A stretch of 64,000 nt of DNA from an uncultured Acidimicrobiales bacterium (GCA_958296055.1 CATQHS010000001.1:2452277-2516276); one strand, 5' to 3'. Positions 33,418-43,775 are shown, counted from the stretch's first letter. A program made the numbers and translations. Notes: generated by a model not told the origin, from the sequence alone.

Positions 33418-36309
33418 TCAGCCGCCGCCGTCGCCAGCCGCGTACTCTTCGACGGACGGGCAACTGCAGACGAGGTTGCGGTCGCCGTAGGCGCCGTCGA
33501 TGCGGCTCACCGGCGACCAGTACTTGTCCTCGCGCTGCCAGGCCTCCGGGTAGGCGGCCTCGGTCCGGGTGTAGGGGTGGGCCCACTCGTCGGCGGCGAC
33601 GTCGACGGAGGTGTGAGGGGCGTTGGCCAAGGGATTGTCGTCGGCCGGCCACTCGCCCCGCCCCACCCGGTCGGCCTCGGCCCGAATGGCGAGCATGGCG
33701 TCGCAGAACCGGTCCAGCTCGGCCTTGCCCTCCGACTCGGTGGGCTCGATCATCAGCGTCCCCGCCACCGGGAACGACATGGTGGGGGCGTGGAACCCGT
33801 AGTCGATGAGCCGCTTGGCCAGGTCGTCGACGGTGACGCCCGTCTCGTTGCGGAGCCCCCGCACGTCGATGATGCACTCGTGGGCCACGAACCCCTCGGC
33901 CCCGGTGTACAGGATCGGGTAGGCCTCCTGGAGTCGGGCCGCCACGTAGTTGGCGTTGAGGATGGCCACCTCGGTGGCCCGCCGGAGCCCTTCGGCCCCC
34001 ATCATGTGTATGTACATCCAGGGTATGGCCAGTATCCCGGCCGAGCCCCAGGGGGCGGCCGCCACCGGCCCCGGCCCGGTGGGCGGCCCGGCCACCGGGG
34101 CCAGGGGATGGTTGGGCAGGAACGGGACCAGGTGCTCGGCCACGCCGATGGGCCCGACCCCCGGCCCGCCGCCGCCGTGGGGGATGCAGAAGGTCTTGTG
34201 CAGGTTGATGTGGCCCACGTCGGATCCGAACCGGCCGGGGCGGGCCAGGCCGACCATGGCGTTGAGGTTGGCGCCGTCGAGGTAGACCTGCCCGCCGTGC
34301 TCGTGGACGATGTCGCAGATGTGGCGCACCGCGGTCTCGAACACCCCGTGGGTGGAGGGGTAGGTGATCATCAGGGCGGCCAGCTCGTCGCTGTGGTCGA
34401 CGGCCTTGCGCTTCAGGTCGTCCACGTCGACGTTGCCCATGTCGTCGCAGTCCACCACCACCACCCGCATGCCGGCCATCACCGCGCTGGCCGCGTTGGT
34501 GCCGTGGGCCGAGGCCGGGATCAAACACACCGTGCGGCCCGGCTCGCCCCGGCTCCGGTGGTAGGCCCGAATGGCCAGCAGCCCGGCCAGCTCGCCCTGG
34601 GCCCCGCTGTTGGGCTGCAGGGACACGGCCGCGTAGCCGGTTATCTCGGCCAGCCAGCGCTCGAGCTGGTCGATCATGAGCTGATAGCCCGCGGTCTGGT
34701 CCAGCGGGGCGAAGGGGTGGATGTCGGCCAGCTCGGGCCAGCTCACCGGCTCCATCTCGATGGCGGCGTTGAGCTTCATGGTGCACGAGCCGAGCGGGAT
34801 CATCGAGCGGTCCAGGGCGATGTCGCGGTTCACCAGCCGGCGCATGTAGCGCACCAGCTCGGTCTCGCTGCGGCAGGCCGAGAAGATGGGATGCGACACC
34901 GGCGGCGTGGTCCGCCGGTAGGGCTCGGGCCGGGGATCGGAGACGGCGGCGTCGAGGGCGTCCACGTCGGCCGCGGCCCCGAAGGCCCTCCACACCGTCT
35001 CCACCTCGACCCGGGTGGTGGTCTCGTCCAGGCTGGCCGCCACCGTGTCGGCGTCGACCCGGCGCAGGTTCACGCCCTCGGCCAGGGCCAGGGCGATCAC
35101 CTTGTCGGCCCGGCCGGCCACCCGGGCGCACACCGTGTCGAAGAAATGGTCGTGCACCACCTCGATGCCGCTGTCGCGCAGCCCCTGAGCCAGGATGGCG
35201 GCCAGGCGGTTGACCCGGCGGGCGATGGTGGCCAGGCCCTCGGGGCCGTAGTGGACGGCGTACATCGACGCCATCACCGCCAGCAGCACTTGGGAGGTGC
35301 AGATGTTCGACGTGGCCTTCTCGCGGCGTATGTGCTGCTCCCGGGTCTGCAGAGCCAGCCGCAGGGCGGGCCGCCCGGCCGCGTCCACCGACACCCCCAC
35401 CAGCCGCCCCGGCAGCGACCGTCGGTACTCCTCCCGCACGGCCATGTAGGCGGCGTGGGGCCCGCCGAAGCTCATGGGCACGCCGAAGCGCTGGGTCGAC
35501 CCCACCACCACGTCGGCCCCCATCTCGCCGGGCGGGGTCAGAACGCACAGGGCCAGCGGGTCGGCGGCCACGGCCACCAGCGCGCCGGCGGCGTGGGCCC
35601 GCTCGATGACGGCCCGCAGGTCGCCGATGGCGCCGGTGGTGCCGGGGTACTGGACCAGCAGGCCGAAAGCGCCGTCGAGGTCGGCGGCGGTCGGGTCGCC
35701 GACGGTGACCTCCAGGCCCACCGGCTCGGCCCGGGCGGCCACCACCGCGATGGTCTGGGGGTGGCAGTCGGCGTCCACCACCAGGCGGTCGCCCCGGCGC
35801 CCCCGGCTCACCCGGTGCATCAGGGTCATGGCCTCGGCCGCGGCGGTGGCCTCGTCCAGCAGGGAGGCGTTGGCGATGTCCATGGCCGTCAGCTCGGCCA
35901 CCATGGTCTGGAAGTTGAGCAGCGCCTCTAGGCGGCCCTGGGAGATCTCGGGCTGGTAGGGGGTGTAGGCCGTGTACCAGCCGGGGTTCTCGAAGACATT
36001 GCGGCGGATCACCGCCGGGGTGATGGTCTGGTGGTAGCCCATCCCGATCATCGACACCGCTCGGCGGTTGGCCCGGGCCATGGCCCACAGCTCGTCGTAG
36101 TCGGTCTGGCGGGGGCCGAGCCAGGGCAGGTCGAGCGGCTCGCGCTGGCGGACGTCGTCGGGCACGGTGCGGTCGATCAGCTCGTCCATGCTGGCCACCC
36201 CGACCGCGGCCAGCATCTCGTCGATCTCGGCGGTGGTGGGGCCGATGTGGCGGCCCTGGAAGTCTCGCCGGGCCCGCAGGTCGTCCAGAGTGAGTCGAGC
36301 GTCAGCCAT
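33418..36309 (-). CDS. gcvP: glycine dehydrogenase (decarboxylating), P protein
   Basis: This 963-residue fused P protein has RHIGPT near the N-terminus ([20 protein letters not shown]), [13 protein letters not shown] in the N-half, and the PLP-lysine motif [14 protein letters not shown] with Lys705 in the C-half. It decarboxylates glycine and loads the H-protein. It completes the glycine cleavage system with gcvH and gcvT, although on the opposite strand. ATG 36309. Confidence 0.96.
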   Translation of the reverse strand: MADARLTLDDLRARRDFQGRHIGPTTAEIDEMLAAVGVASMDELIDRTVPDDVRQREPLDLPWLGPRQTDYDELWAMARANRRAVSMIGMGYHQTITPAVIRRNVFENPGWYTAYTPYQPEISQGRLEALLNFQTMVAELTAMDIANASLLDEATAAAEAMTLMHRVSRGRRGDRLVVDADCHPQTIAVVAARAEPVGLEVTVGDPTAADLDGAFGLLVQYPGTTGAIGDLRAVIERAHAAGALVAVAADPLALCVLTPPGEMGADVVVGSTQRFGVPMSFGGPHAAYMAVREEYRRSLPGRLVGVSVDAAGRPALRLALQTREQHIRREKATSNICTSQVLLAVMASMYAVHYGPEGLATIARRVNRLAAILAQGLRDSGIEVVHDHFFDTVCARVAGRADKVIALALAEGVNLRRVDADTVAASLDETTTRVEVETVWRAFGAAADVDALDAAVSDPRPEPYRRTTPPVSHPIFSACRSETELVRYMRRLVNRDIALDRSMIPLGSCTMKLNAAIEMEPVSWPELADIHPFAPLDQTAGYQLMIDQLERWLAEITGYAAVSLQPNSGAQGELAGLLAIRAYHRSRGEPGRTVCLIPASAHGTNAASAVMAGMRVVVVDCDDMGNVDVDDLKRKAVDHSDELAALMITYPSTHGVFETAVRHICDIVHEHGGQVYLDGANLNAMVGLARPGRFGSDVGHINLHKTFCIPHGGGGPGVGPIGVAEHLVPFLPNHPLAPVAGPPTGPGPVAAAPWGSAGILAIPWMYIHMMGAEGLRRATEVAILNANYVAARLQEAYPILYTGAEGFVAHECIIDVRGLRNETGVTVDDLAKRLIDYGFHAPTMSFPVAGTLMIEPTESEGKAELDRFCDAMLAIRAEADRVGRGEWPADDNPLANAPHTSVDVAADEWAHPYTRTEAAYPEAWQREDKYWSPVSRIDGAYGDRNLVCSCPSVEEYAAGDGGG

Positions 36310-36352
36310 GGCCGGAGGCGATGCTAACAGCCGCTCGGCGGGCCAAGGCCGT

Positions 36353-36442
36353 CAGGTCGAGTCGATCCGGTCCGGCGGGGCCTGGCGGTCAGCCGAACAG
36401 GTCGAGTCGATCCGGTCCGGCGGGGCCTCGCCGTCAGTCGAA
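36353..36442 (+). repeat. 45-bp tandem duplication at a gene 3' end
   Basis: Copies at 36353-36397 and 36398-36442 begin caggtcgagtcgatccggtc; a third partial start is at 36443. The unit derives from the 3' end of the minus-strand gene that stops at 36434. Confidence 0.8.
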
Positions 36443-37561
36443 CAGGTCGCCCCGCTCGGTCAGCCCGAGCTGGGGGAACGGCCCGAAGAACCCGTGCTCG
36501 TACAGGCCGTAGCCCTCTTGGGGGCCGCGGGCGGGATCGTCGTAGGCGAACCGGGCCACCGAGTCGACCAGGCCGTACTGGGCCAGCCTCCGGATCTCGT
36601 CCACGGAGAAGGTGAGGGCCTGGACCACGAGCTGCTCGCCCTGCCACATGCCGTGGCGCCAGTCCTCGTCGATCCCGTACCCGGTGCCGATGCTGACGAA
36701 GTTGGCCAGCAGGGGGGTGGCCGCCATCTCGAAGGGCCCGTCGGGTCCGTCCGGGAAGGCGATGGCGGAGCCGGCCAGGAGTCGGGTGCCGGCGATGGTT
36801 TCGTGGCGCCATTCGGGCCGCCCCAGCCAGTCGGGGGGCCGGTGAGGGTCCGACCACACCCGCACCGCCTCTTCCAGCGCCCGGGTGCCGTCGGGCTTCT
36901 CGTGGCACATGTAGACGATGGAGTGGTCGCCGAAGTCGGCTGGCATGTAGTTCCACATCCCGGCCATGGTCGGGGTGGTGAGGCGGATGCCATCGGGCTG
37001 CTTCTCGCCCACCGGCCGCACCCCCCAGGACCGGTCCCGGCTCCCGCCGCAGCGGTCGGGCGTCACCGCCGTCTCGGCGCCGTCGATGGCCAGGGTCCCC
37101 TCCCACCGGCCGAGCTGGGCGAACCGCTGGGTGTCGAAGATCACCGTCCCCCGGCTCCGCAGGTACTGGCGGGGCTCCTCGAACGCCTCGATGGCGCCGG
37201 TCCAGGTCACGTCCATGGCCACCCCGGACTCGTTGGGCTCGATCACCACCCGCAGCTTGCGCAAGGGCTCGATCACCTCGACCCGGATGGGGCCCACCGA
37301 GACGTCGGAGCGGTCCTCCAGGGGCCGGCTGGCCCTCACGATCCGCTGGGTTCTGGCCTGGGCGACGGCGCAGAAGGCGTCGGTCACCCCCAGGTTGGGG
37401 TACTGGCCCAGCCCCATGACCGCGAAGTACTCGTCCGACGACGGGTGCAGGTTGAAGTAGTAGCGGTCGTAGAAGTTGCGGTCCGAGGTGGCCGGATGGC
37501 GGACGTACTCGGGGGCCTGATGGACCGGGTAGTCGTCGAAGGAGGACACGGAGGATGACAC
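36434..37561 (-). CDS. conserved protein of unknown function, lipocalin/CrtC-like architecture
   Basis: This protein of about 375 residues is rich in beta-strand signals and Trp (LVVIEPNESGVAMDVTWTGAI-like segments, HEKPDGTRALEEAVRVW). No signal peptide or transmembrane helix is visible. It vaguely resembles hydroxyneurosporene-dehydrogenase/AttH-type double lipocalins (NFYDRYYFNLH, MGLGQYPNLGV). I do not assign a reaction. The start at GTG 37561 is favoured because TACCGT lies 7 nt upstream; GTG 37549 is the alternative. It is divergent from the DUF35 gene. Confidence 0.65.
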   Translation of the reverse strand: MSSSVSSFDDYPVHQAPEYVRHPATSDRNFYDRYYFNLHPSSDEYFAVMGLGQYPNLGVTDAFCAVAQARTQRIVRASRPLEDRSDVSVGPIRVEVIEPLRKLRVVIEPNESGVAMDVTWTGAIEAFEEPRQYLRSRGTVIFDTQRFAQLGRWEGTLAIDGAETAVTPDRCGGSRDRSWGVRPVGEKQPDGIRLTTPTMAGMWNYMPADFGDHSIVYMCHEKPDGTRALEEAVRVWSDPHRPPDWLGRPEWRHETIAGTRLLAGSAIAFPDGPDGPFEMAATPLLANFVSIGTGYGIDEDWRHGMWQGEQLVVQALTFSVDEIRRLAQYGLVDSVARFAYDDPARGPQEGYGLYEHGFFGPFPQLGLTERGDLFD

Positions 37562-37568
37562 GGGCGCG

Positions 37569-37574
37569 ACGGTA
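37569..37574 (-). promoter_or_regulatory. -10 box of leaderless promoter
   Basis: TACCGT on the minus strand, 7 nt before GTG 37561. Confidence 0.4.
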
Positions 37575-37628
37575 GCGGACTCAGGGCGCAGTCCACCGCC
37601 GAGCAGGACGCGACATGGCCGGGGGGCG

Positions 37629-37634
37629 TAGCCT
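37629..37634 (+). promoter_or_regulatory. -10 box of leaderless promoter (DUF35 gene)
   Basis: TAGCCT, 6 nt before GTG 37641. Confidence 0.45.
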
Positions 37635-37640
37635 GGGCCG

Positions 37641-38081
37641 GTGGCCAAGACCCGGGCGCCGGCCGTGGAGGGGCTGTTCACCCTCGACGAGCAAGAGCCC
37701 CGCCTCATCGGGGGCCGGGTCCCCGGCACCGGGTCGTACTTCTTCCCCCGCCACCTCGCCGGGGCCGACCCGTCAGTCGGCCCCGTTGCCCTCGAGGAGG
37801 TGCTGCTGAGCCGCCGGGGCCGGGTCTGGTCCTACACCACCAGCCACTACCAGCCGCCGCCGCCCTTCGTCCCGGCCGCCGAGAAGTTCGAGCCCATCAC
37901 CATCGCCGCGGTGGAGCTGGAGAAAGAGAAGATGGTGGTGCTGGGCCAGTGCCCGGCCGGGGTGACCCCCGACGACTTGGAGGTCGGCATGGAGATGGAG
38001 CTGATGCTCGACGTCTTGTACTCCGACGACGACTGCGACTACCTGGTCTACAAATGGCGCCCAGTCGAGGTTTCCCCGTGA
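37641..38081 (+). CDS. DUF35 OB-fold protein, zinc ribbon lost
   Basis: This 146-residue DUF35 family protein is paired with the thiolase encoded next. Normal members have a rubredoxin-like zinc ribbon (CxxCG...CxxC) before the OB fold. Here that segment reads LIGGRVPGTGSYFFPRHLAG with no cysteines, while the OB part (GRVWSYTTSHYQP, FEPITIAAVELE) is kept. DUF35 proteins form complexes with thiolase-like partners acting on acyl-CoA. The pair corresponds to Rv1628c/Rv1627c near polA in M. tuberculosis. Confidence 0.75.
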   Translation: MAKTRAPAVEGLFTLDEQEPRLIGGRVPGTGSYFFPRHLAGADPSVGPVALEEVLLSRRGRVWSYTTSHYQPPPPFVPAAEKFEPITIAAVELEKEKMVVLGQCPAGVTPDDLEVGMEMELMLDVLYSDDDCDYLVYKWRPVEVSP

Positions 38082-38137
38082 CCGGCCGGCGGGTCCTGGC
38101 GCCGGCCCGGCGCTGAGAGTCAACTCGGGGGCTGGTG

Positions 38138-39325
38138 ATGGACGAGATCGCGGTGCTGGGGGTGGGGATGCACCCGTGGGGGAAGTGGGGGCGCAACTTC
38201 GTCGAGTACGGGGTGGCGGCCGCCCGCGACGCTCTGGCCGACGCCGGGGTGGACTACTCGGAAATCTCCTTCGTGTCCGGCGCGGTCACGGTGCGCTGCG
38301 GGTATCCGGGCTACGTGGCCGGCTCTACCTTCGCCCGGGCCCTGGGGTTCACCGGCGCCCAGTTGGCCAGCAGCTACGCGGCCTGCGCCTCGGGGTCCTC
38401 GGCCCTGCAGACGGCCCGGGGCCAGATCCTGTCAGGGGCGTGCGACGTGGCCCTGGTGGTGGGGGCCGACACCACCCCCAAGGGCTTTCTGGCCCCCAAC
38501 ACCGGCGACCGGCCCGACGACATCGACTGGCTGCGCTTCCGCCTGGTCGGGGCCACCAACCCGGTGTACTTCGGGCTCCACGCCCGGCGCCGCATGGAAC
38601 TCCACGGCGCCACCACCGACGACTTCGCCATGGTAAAGGTGAAGAACTCCCGCCACAGCGCGGCCAACCCCCGGGCCCGGTTCACCAAGGAGTTCGGGCT
38701 GGACGACGTGCGGGCCAGCCCGGTGGTGTCGGACCCGCTCCGGCTCCTCGACATCTGCACCACCTCCGACGGGGGGGCGGCCTTGGTGGTGTCGTCGCTC
38801 GACTACGCCCGGTCCCGGGGCTGCGCCGACCCGGTGCGGGTGGCGGCCGTGGCCACCGTGTCGCCTTCCCATCCCGACCCGATCATCGACCTGCCCTACC
38901 TGGCCGCCGACTCGGTTCCGCCCGGTGCCGAGCCCGGCCCTGCGTTCAAGGAGTCGATCGGAGCCCGCGTGTACGCCGAGGCCGGGCTCGGCCCCGACGA
39001 CGTGGACGTGGCCGAGGTGTACGACCTGTCCACGGCCATGGAGCTGGACTGGTACGAGCAGCTCGGGTTCTGCGGGCCGGGCCAGGCCGAGCGCCTGCTG
39101 CGCGACGGCGACACCGCGGTGGGCGGCCGCCTCCCGGTCAACCCCAGCGGCGGCCTGGGCGCCTTCGGCGAGGCGGTTCCGGCCCAGGCCATCGCCCAGG
39201 TGTGCGAGCTCGCCTGGCAGCTCAGGGGCCAGGCCGGCGACCGCCAAGTGGACGGCGCCAGGGTGGGCATCAGCGCCAACCAGGGGCTGTTCGGCCACGG
39301 CTCGGCGGTGATCGTTCGCCGCTGA
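38138..39325 (+). CDS. thiolase-like / lipid-transfer protein (SCP-x thiolase family)
   Basis: This 395-residue non-decarboxylating thiolase-like protein has IAVLGVGMHPWGKWGRNFVEYG, nucleophile region SSYAACASGSSALQ, and C-terminal GLFGHGSAVIVRR with the His. It matches the Rv1627c/Ltp group, acyl-CoA thiolases or aldolases that work with a DUF35 partner. A GTG at 38135 directly precedes the ATG; either could start. Coding continues from the DUF35 gene with 56 nt between. Confidence 0.82.
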   Translation: MDEIAVLGVGMHPWGKWGRNFVEYGVAAARDALADAGVDYSEISFVSGAVTVRCGYPGYVAGSTFARALGFTGAQLASSYAACASGSSALQTARGQILSGACDVALVVGADTTPKGFLAPNTGDRPDDIDWLRFRLVGATNPVYFGLHARRRMELHGATTDDFAMVKVKNSRHSAANPRARFTKEFGLDDVRASPVVSDPLRLLDICTTSDGGAALVVSSLDYARSRGCADPVRVAAVATVSPSHPDPIIDLPYLAADSVPPGAEPGPAFKESIGARVYAEAGLGPDDVDVAEVYDLSTAMELDWYEQLGFCGPGQAERLLRDGDTAVGGRLPVNPSGGLGAFGEAVPAQAIAQVCELAWQLRGQAGDRQVDGARVGISANQGLFGHGSAVIVRR

Positions 39326-39425
39326 ATCCTGAGCGTTTACTTGAAATGCTTGACTTACGGCCCCGGAGCTAGTCGCATTGAGTCCCGGAGATGCGGCCGG
39401 AGAGCCGCCCGAGAGGAGCAATGGC

Positions 39426-39701
39426 ATGAAGAAACGCGAGCTCGTCAACGCGATGGCCCTTCGGGCCGGCGTGAGCCAGGCCGACGCCGAGCGGTGCCTC
39501 GGCGCCTTTTTGGACACCGTCTGCTTGGAGGTCTCCAGCGGCAACGAGGTCAACGTGACCGGCTACATGAAGTTCTCGCCGGTCGATCGGGCGGCTCGGA
39601 CCGGACGCAACCCCCGCACCGGCGAGACCATCGCGGTGCCGGCCAGCCGGGCGGTGAAGATCCAGGTGGGGGCTAAGCTCAAGGAGGCGGTCAAGGGCTG
39701 A
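39426..39701 (+). CDS. HU-family DNA-binding protein
   Basis: This 91-residue HU/IHF protein starts [22 protein letters not shown]. It contains a [28 protein letters not shown] arm and ends [11 protein letters not shown]. The usual first-strand GFG appears as TGY, a small deviation. GAGAGGAGC precedes the ATG. It bends and compacts DNA. No lysine-rich mycobacterial tail is present. Confidence 0.9.
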   Translation: MKKRELVNAMALRAGVSQADAERCLGAFLDTVCLEVSSGNEVNVTGYMKFSPVDRAARTGRNPRTGETIAVPASRAVKIQVGAKLKEAVKG

Positions 39702-39712
39702 CCGCCCCGGCC

Positions 39713-40150
39713 GTGGGCCCGTCCGCACCCCGACCGGCCGACGTAATCCCGCACCGCCGCCCGTTCCTGTTCGTGGACGAGGTGACGGAGCTGGTGCCCG
39801 GCCGGCGGGCCTCGGGCCGCTGGCGCCTCACCGGCGAGGAGGACTTCTTCGCTGGCCACTTCCCGGGCCGGCCCACCCTGCCCGGGGTCCTCATGTGCGA
39901 GGCCATCGCCCAGCTCGGGGCGGTGGCCGTGCTCAGCGACCCGCGCTACGCCGGGCGCCTGCCCCTGTTCGGCGGGATCGACAAGGCCCGGTTCCGCCGT
40001 CAGGCCACACCGGGCGACACCCTCGAGCTCGGCATCGAGATGACCCGGCTGTCGGCCCGGGCCGGTCGGGGTCGCGGCGAGGCCAGGGTCCACGGCGCCC
40101 TTGCCGCGGAGTGCGAGCTGTTGTTCGTGATCGCCGACGACCCCGGCTGA
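39713..40150 (+). CDS. 3-hydroxyacyl-ACP dehydratase, FabZ-like hotdog protein
   Basis: This 145-residue hotdog-fold protein has [13 protein letters not shown], then the catalytic [23 protein letters not shown] (His and downstream Glu), then [15 protein letters not shown]. It dehydrates 3-hydroxyacyl-ACP. Its stop faces fabF of the convergent fab operon, supporting a fatty-acid role. GTG start 39713. Confidence 0.85.
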   Translation: MGPSAPRPADVIPHRRPFLFVDEVTELVPGRRASGRWRLTGEEDFFAGHFPGRPTLPGVLMCEAIAQLGAVAVLSDPRYAGRLPLFGGIDKARFRRQATPGDTLELGIEMTRLSARAGRGRGEARVHGALAAECELLFVIADDPG

Positions 40151-40186
40151 ACCTGCTCCTTCGGCTGGCCTGGCTAGTTGTGACTG

Positions 40187-41362
40187 TTAGGCCGGCCCTA
40201 TCACCAGGGTGCCGTTGTGGCCCCCGAAGCCGAAGGAGTTGGAGATGGACGGGCCCGGCGTCCAGGCCATGGGCTCGCCCGTCACCACTCGGATGGGGGC
40301 CAGCTCCGGGTCGAGCTGGCGCAGCCCGGCCGTGGGCTGTATCAGGCGCTTCTGCATGGCCAGGAGCACGGCCGCCGCCTCCAAGGCCCCGGCCGCGCCC
40401 AGGCCGTGGCCGGTGATCCCCTTGGTGGAGGTGACCAGCGGGCCCGGCGAGGTGCCGAACACCTTGGCCAGCGCCTCCGCCTCGGCTGCGTCGTTGAGGT
40501 CGGTGGAGGTCCCGTGGGCGTTGACGTGGATGATGTCGGCGGGTTGCAGGCCCGCGTCCTCCAGCGCCAGCTCCATGCAGTAGACGGCGCCGTTGCCGCC
40601 GGGGGCGGGGGCGGTGATGTGGTGGGCGTCGGCGGTGGAGGCCGAGCCCAGGATCTCGCCCAGGATGGCGGCCCCCCGGGCCTGGGCCATCTCCCATTCC
40701 TCGAGCACGAGCACGGCTGCGCCCTCGGTCATGACGAAGCCGTCCCGGTCGATGTCGAAGGGCCGGCTCACCCCGCTGGTGGAGAGCGCGGTCATGTTGG
40801 TGAACCCGGCGGTGGCCGTCGGGGTGAACGGCGCCTCCGAGCCGCCGGCTGCCACCATGTCGCAGCGGCCCGTCGAGATGAGCCGGGCCGCGTTGCCGAT
40901 GGCGTGGGTGCCAGCCGCGCAGGCGGTGGCCACGTTCTCGCACGGCCCCATCCACCCGTACTTCATCGACAGGGTGGCCGACCCGGCGTTGGCCATCATC
41001 ATCGGCACCAAGAACGGCGACACCCGGTTGGGGCCCTTGGAGTTCAGCACCCCGATCTGGTTCTCCAAGGTGGTGATGCCGCCCACGCCGGTGCCGATCA
41101 TGGTGCCGCACCGGGCCGGGTTGGCCTGGATCTCACCGGCCTGGGCCAAGGCCTCGGCGGTGGCGGCCACCACGTACTGGACGTAGGGGTCGGCCCGGCG
41201 GGCCTCCTTGGGGCTGTCGAAGTAGGGGGCCGGGTCGAAGTCGGCGATCCGGCGGTCTCCCACCGGGGCCGGCCCGCACAACCCGTCGAAATAGGCTTCG
41301 GTGCCGATTCCGGCCGAGGAGACGACCCCCAGGCCGGTGACCGCCACCCGCCGCTGGATCAT
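40187..41362 (-). CDS. fabF: beta-ketoacyl-ACP synthase II
   Basis: This 391-residue KAS II has [15 protein letters not shown], nucleophile Cys in [14 protein letters not shown], His in [13 protein letters not shown], and [14 protein letters not shown]. It condenses malonyl-ACP with acyl-ACP. ATG 41362 overlaps the acpP stop by 4 nt. It is the last gene of fabD-fabG-acpP-fabF. Confidence 0.94.
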   Translation of the reverse strand: MIQRRVAVTGLGVVSSAGIGTEAYFDGLCGPAPVGDRRIADFDPAPYFDSPKEARRADPYVQYVVAATAEALAQAGEIQANPARCGTMIGTGVGGITTLENQIGVLNSKGPNRVSPFLVPMMMANAGSATLSMKYGWMGPCENVATACAAGTHAIGNAARLISTGRCDMVAAGGSEAPFTPTATAGFTNMTALSTSGVSRPFDIDRDGFVMTEGAAVLVLEEWEMAQARGAAILGEILGSASTADAHHITAPAPGGNGAVYCMELALEDAGLQPADIIHVNAHGTSTDLNDAAEAEALAKVFGTSPGPLVTSTKGITGHGLGAAGALEAAAVLLAMQKRLIQPTAGLRQLDPELAPIRVVTGEPMAWTPGPSISNSFGFGGHNGTLVIGPA

Positions 41363-41613
41363 CCCAGCTTCGAGGTGATCAGCTCGTAGGCGGACTGGAC
41401 GGTGGTCACACCCTCCAGCTCGTCCTCGTCGACGTTCACGTCGAATTCCTCCTCCAGCGCCATCACCAACTCGACCAAGTCGAGGCTGTCGGCATCGAGG
41501 TCGTCGGCGAAGCTGGCCTCGGGCACTACGTCGTCCTCTTCGACGGCCAGCACCTCGACGGTGCACTTCTTGAAGCGCTCGAAGTTGTCGTCACTCACTG
41601 TCGCCTTCTCCAT
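41359..41613 (-). CDS. acpP: acyl carrier protein
   Basis: This 84-residue ACP carries [17 protein letters not shown], with the Ser that receives 4'-phosphopantetheine. It is strongly acidic. Its stop overlaps the fabF start by 4 nt. Confidence 0.95.
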   Translation of the reverse strand: MEKATVSDDNFERFKKCTVEVLAVEEDDVVPEASFADDLDADSLDLVELVMALEEEFDVNVDEDELEGVTTVQSAYELITSKLG

Positions 41614-41649
41614 TTCGACGTCGGGACTGGCGGACCCCTTCAGGCTACT

Positions 41650-42375
41650 TCAGCCGATGGACAGGCCGCCGTCCACGGTGAGCACCGTACCGGTGACGTA
41701 GCCGGCGTCCTCCGATGCCAGGAACTCCACTGCCGCGGCTATCTCGTCGGGGGCGCCGACCCGGCCCAGCGGGACCCGGTCCACGATGGCCGCGAGCTGC
41801 CCGGCGCCCAGGGCTCCGAGCATGTCGGTGTCGATGGCCCCGGGGGCGATGGCGTTGACGGTTATGCCCCGGGACGCCAGCTCCTTGGCCAGCGAGCGGG
41901 CCAGGCCCACCACCCCGGCCTTGGCCGCGGCGTAGTTGACCTGGCCGGCCTGGCCCGCCAGCCCCGATACCGACGAGATGAAGACCATCCGCCCCCACCG
42001 GCCCCGCATCATGCCCCTCATGACCCGGCGGGCCACCCGGAATCCGCCGGCGAGGTTGACGTCCACCACGGCGGCGAAGTCGTCGTCGGACATTCGCACT
42101 GCCAGCCCGTCGCGGGTGGCGCCCGCGTTGGCCACCAGGATCTCCACCGGCCCCAGCGAGTCCTCGACCTCGCTGACCGCCTCGTCCACCGAGTCGGTGT
42201 CGGTGACGTCGCCGCGGACGGCCAGAAGCCCCTCGGCGCCGGGAGGCGGCTCGGTCCGGTAGGTGACGGCCACCCGGCGCCCGGCCCGCTGTAGCCGCCG
42301 GGCCGCGGCCAGCCCGATGCCGCGGTTGCCCCCGGTGACCAGGGCAACCCGGGGGGTCGCCTCCCCGCCGGTCAC
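41650..42375 (-). CDS. fabG: 3-oxoacyl-ACP reductase
   Basis: This 241-residue SDR has the NADPH motif VTGGNRGIGLA, a DVTDTDSVD segment, NAGAT, and catalytic Ser (FISSVSGLAG) with Tyr/Lys (NYAAAKAG). It ends VLTVDGGLSIG as FabG does. It reduces 3-oxoacyl-ACP. GTG start 42375. It lies between fabD and acpP in the usual order. Confidence 0.94.
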   Translation of the reverse strand: MTGGEATPRVALVTGGNRGIGLAAARRLQRAGRRVAVTYRTEPPPGAEGLLAVRGDVTDTDSVDEAVSEVEDSLGPVEILVANAGATRDGLAVRMSDDDFAAVVDVNLAGGFRVARRVMRGMMRGRWGRMVFISSVSGLAGQAGQVNYAAAKAGVVGLARSLAKELASRGITVNAIAPGAIDTDMLGALGAGQLAAIVDRVPLGRVGAPDEIAAAVEFLASEDAGYVTGTVLTVDGGLSIG

Positions 42376-42422
42376 CGGCCTACCGCCGTCGGGTCCCGAG
42401 CGGTGCCGGGAGTCGGGCCATG

Positions 42423-43598
42423 TTAGGACACCCTCAGCCAGGCGATGGGCTGGCTGGCCGACACTCTCTCCCCTTCAAGGGCCAGCACCCCCACGAGCTC
42501 GCCGGCGAAGGGGCTGCGCACCTCCTGGCTGCCGACGTGTCCGATCAGGTGGCCCACGCCGATCCCGGTGCCGGCCTCGACGCCGTCGGCCACCGAGAAA
42601 AGGCCGGCAGCGGGGGAGACCACCAGCCGCTCGGTGGCGAAGAGGTGCTCGCCCTCCAGCGGCTCGGGCCGGACCTCGGGCTGGGGGGCCAGCGCCTCCA
42701 GCAGCCCGTCCAAGTCGCCGGGCCCGGACACGCTCAGCAGCCGGGCCCCTCTCAGCGCCCGTTTGGCCAGGCCGGTGAGCACCTTGCCCGGCCCCAACTC
42801 CACGAAGGTGGTGAAGCCGGCCCGCTCCAGCACCCCCAGCGTCTGGCGCCACCGGACCGGGTTGGTGAGTTGCGCGCTCAGCAGGTCGGGCCAGTCGGCG
42901 CCCCGGCTGTGCTCGGCCGCGTCCACGTTGGCGATCACCATTCCGACGGGGTTCCGGAACTCGACCCGGTCGATGGCCTTGGCCAGGCGGTCCTGGGCCG
43001 GGGCCATAAGCGGGGTGTGGAAGCCCCCCCCGACCGGCAGGACTATGGCCCGCTTGGCCCCCATCTGGATGGCGATGGCGATGGCCTTGTCGATGGCGTC
43101 GGTGGTGCCGGCGATGACGACCTGGCCGGGACCGTTGTGGTTGGCCAGCCAGACGTCGCCCCCGGTCCGGCTGCAGGCGATCCGGACGTCGTCATCGTCG
43201 AGGCCCAAGACGGCGGCCATGGCCCCCTCTCGCTCGTCGGCCGCGGCCTGCATGGCGTTGCCCCGCTCGGTCACCAGCCGGACCGCGCTGGCGAAGTCGA
43301 GCACCCCGGCCGCGGTGAGGGCGGAGTACTCGCCCAGGCTGTGGCCGGCGTGACCGGCCCCGTCCACCCCGAGGCGGACGACGGCGTCGAGGGCGATCAT
43401 CGAGGTCACGAAGGTGGCGATCTGGCTGTTGCGGGTCTGGGTCAGCTCTTCGGCCCCGGCGTCCAACAACAGGCGGGCCACGTCGCGGTCGGAGGCCTCG
43501 GAGGCTTCTTCCACCAGTTCCCAGGAGGGATGGTCGGCCCAGGCCCGGCCCATCTGCGGTTTTTGAGAGCCCTGGCCCGGGTAGGTGAACACGATCAT
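42423..43598 (-). CDS. fabD: malonyl-CoA:ACP transacylase fused to a biotinyl/lipoyl-like domain
   Basis: This 391-residue protein is about 80 residues longer than normal FabD. Residues 1-305 are the acyltransferase: FTYPGQGSQKPQMG, nucleophile GHSLGEYSALTAAG, and GGGFHTPLMAPA. The extra C-terminus (LVVSPAAGLFSVADG, then GHLIGHVGSQEVRSPFAGEL, then EGERVSASQPIAWL) looks like a barrel-sandwich hybrid of biotinyl/lipoyl domains, but the MK attachment site is replaced, so it is probably not modified. Possible roles are ACP or acetyl-CoA carboxylase docking. It heads the fab operon; ATG 43598. Confidence 0.88.
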   Translation of the reverse strand: MIVFTYPGQGSQKPQMGRAWADHPSWELVEEASEASDRDVARLLLDAGAEELTQTRNSQIATFVTSMIALDAVVRLGVDGAGHAGHSLGEYSALTAAGVLDFASAVRLVTERGNAMQAAADEREGAMAAVLGLDDDDVRIACSRTGGDVWLANHNGPGQVVIAGTTDAIDKAIAIAIQMGAKRAIVLPVGGGFHTPLMAPAQDRLAKAIDRVEFRNPVGMVIANVDAAEHSRGADWPDLLSAQLTNPVRWRQTLGVLERAGFTTFVELGPGKVLTGLAKRALRGARLLSVSGPGDLDGLLEALAPQPEVRPEPLEGEHLFATERLVVSPAAGLFSVADGVEAGTGIGVGHLIGHVGSQEVRSPFAGELVGVLALEGERVSASQPIAWLRVS

Positions 43599-43684
43599 CG
43601 GCGGACGATCCCGGTTCGGCGCCGGTCGGTGGGCATGGGGGATAAGGCTAGGCTGATCGGCGGCCCGGTCAACCGCGCCGACCG

Positions 43685-43769
43685 GCCCGGATGGCGGAAC
43701 TTGGCAGACGCAGCGGACTCAAAATCCGCCGCCCGAAAGGGCGTGAGGGTTCGAATCCCTCTCCGGGCA
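43685..43769 (+). tRNA. tRNA-Leu(CAA)
   Basis: This is an 85-nt cloverleaf with a long variable arm. The acceptor arms are GCCCGGA/TCCGGGC with discriminator A. The anticodon stem GCGGA/TCCGC encloses loop CTCAAAA (anticodon CAA, reading UUG). The T arm is GAGGGTTCGAATCCCTC. CCA is not encoded. Confidence 0.95.
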
Positions 43770-43775
43770 CGCTCC

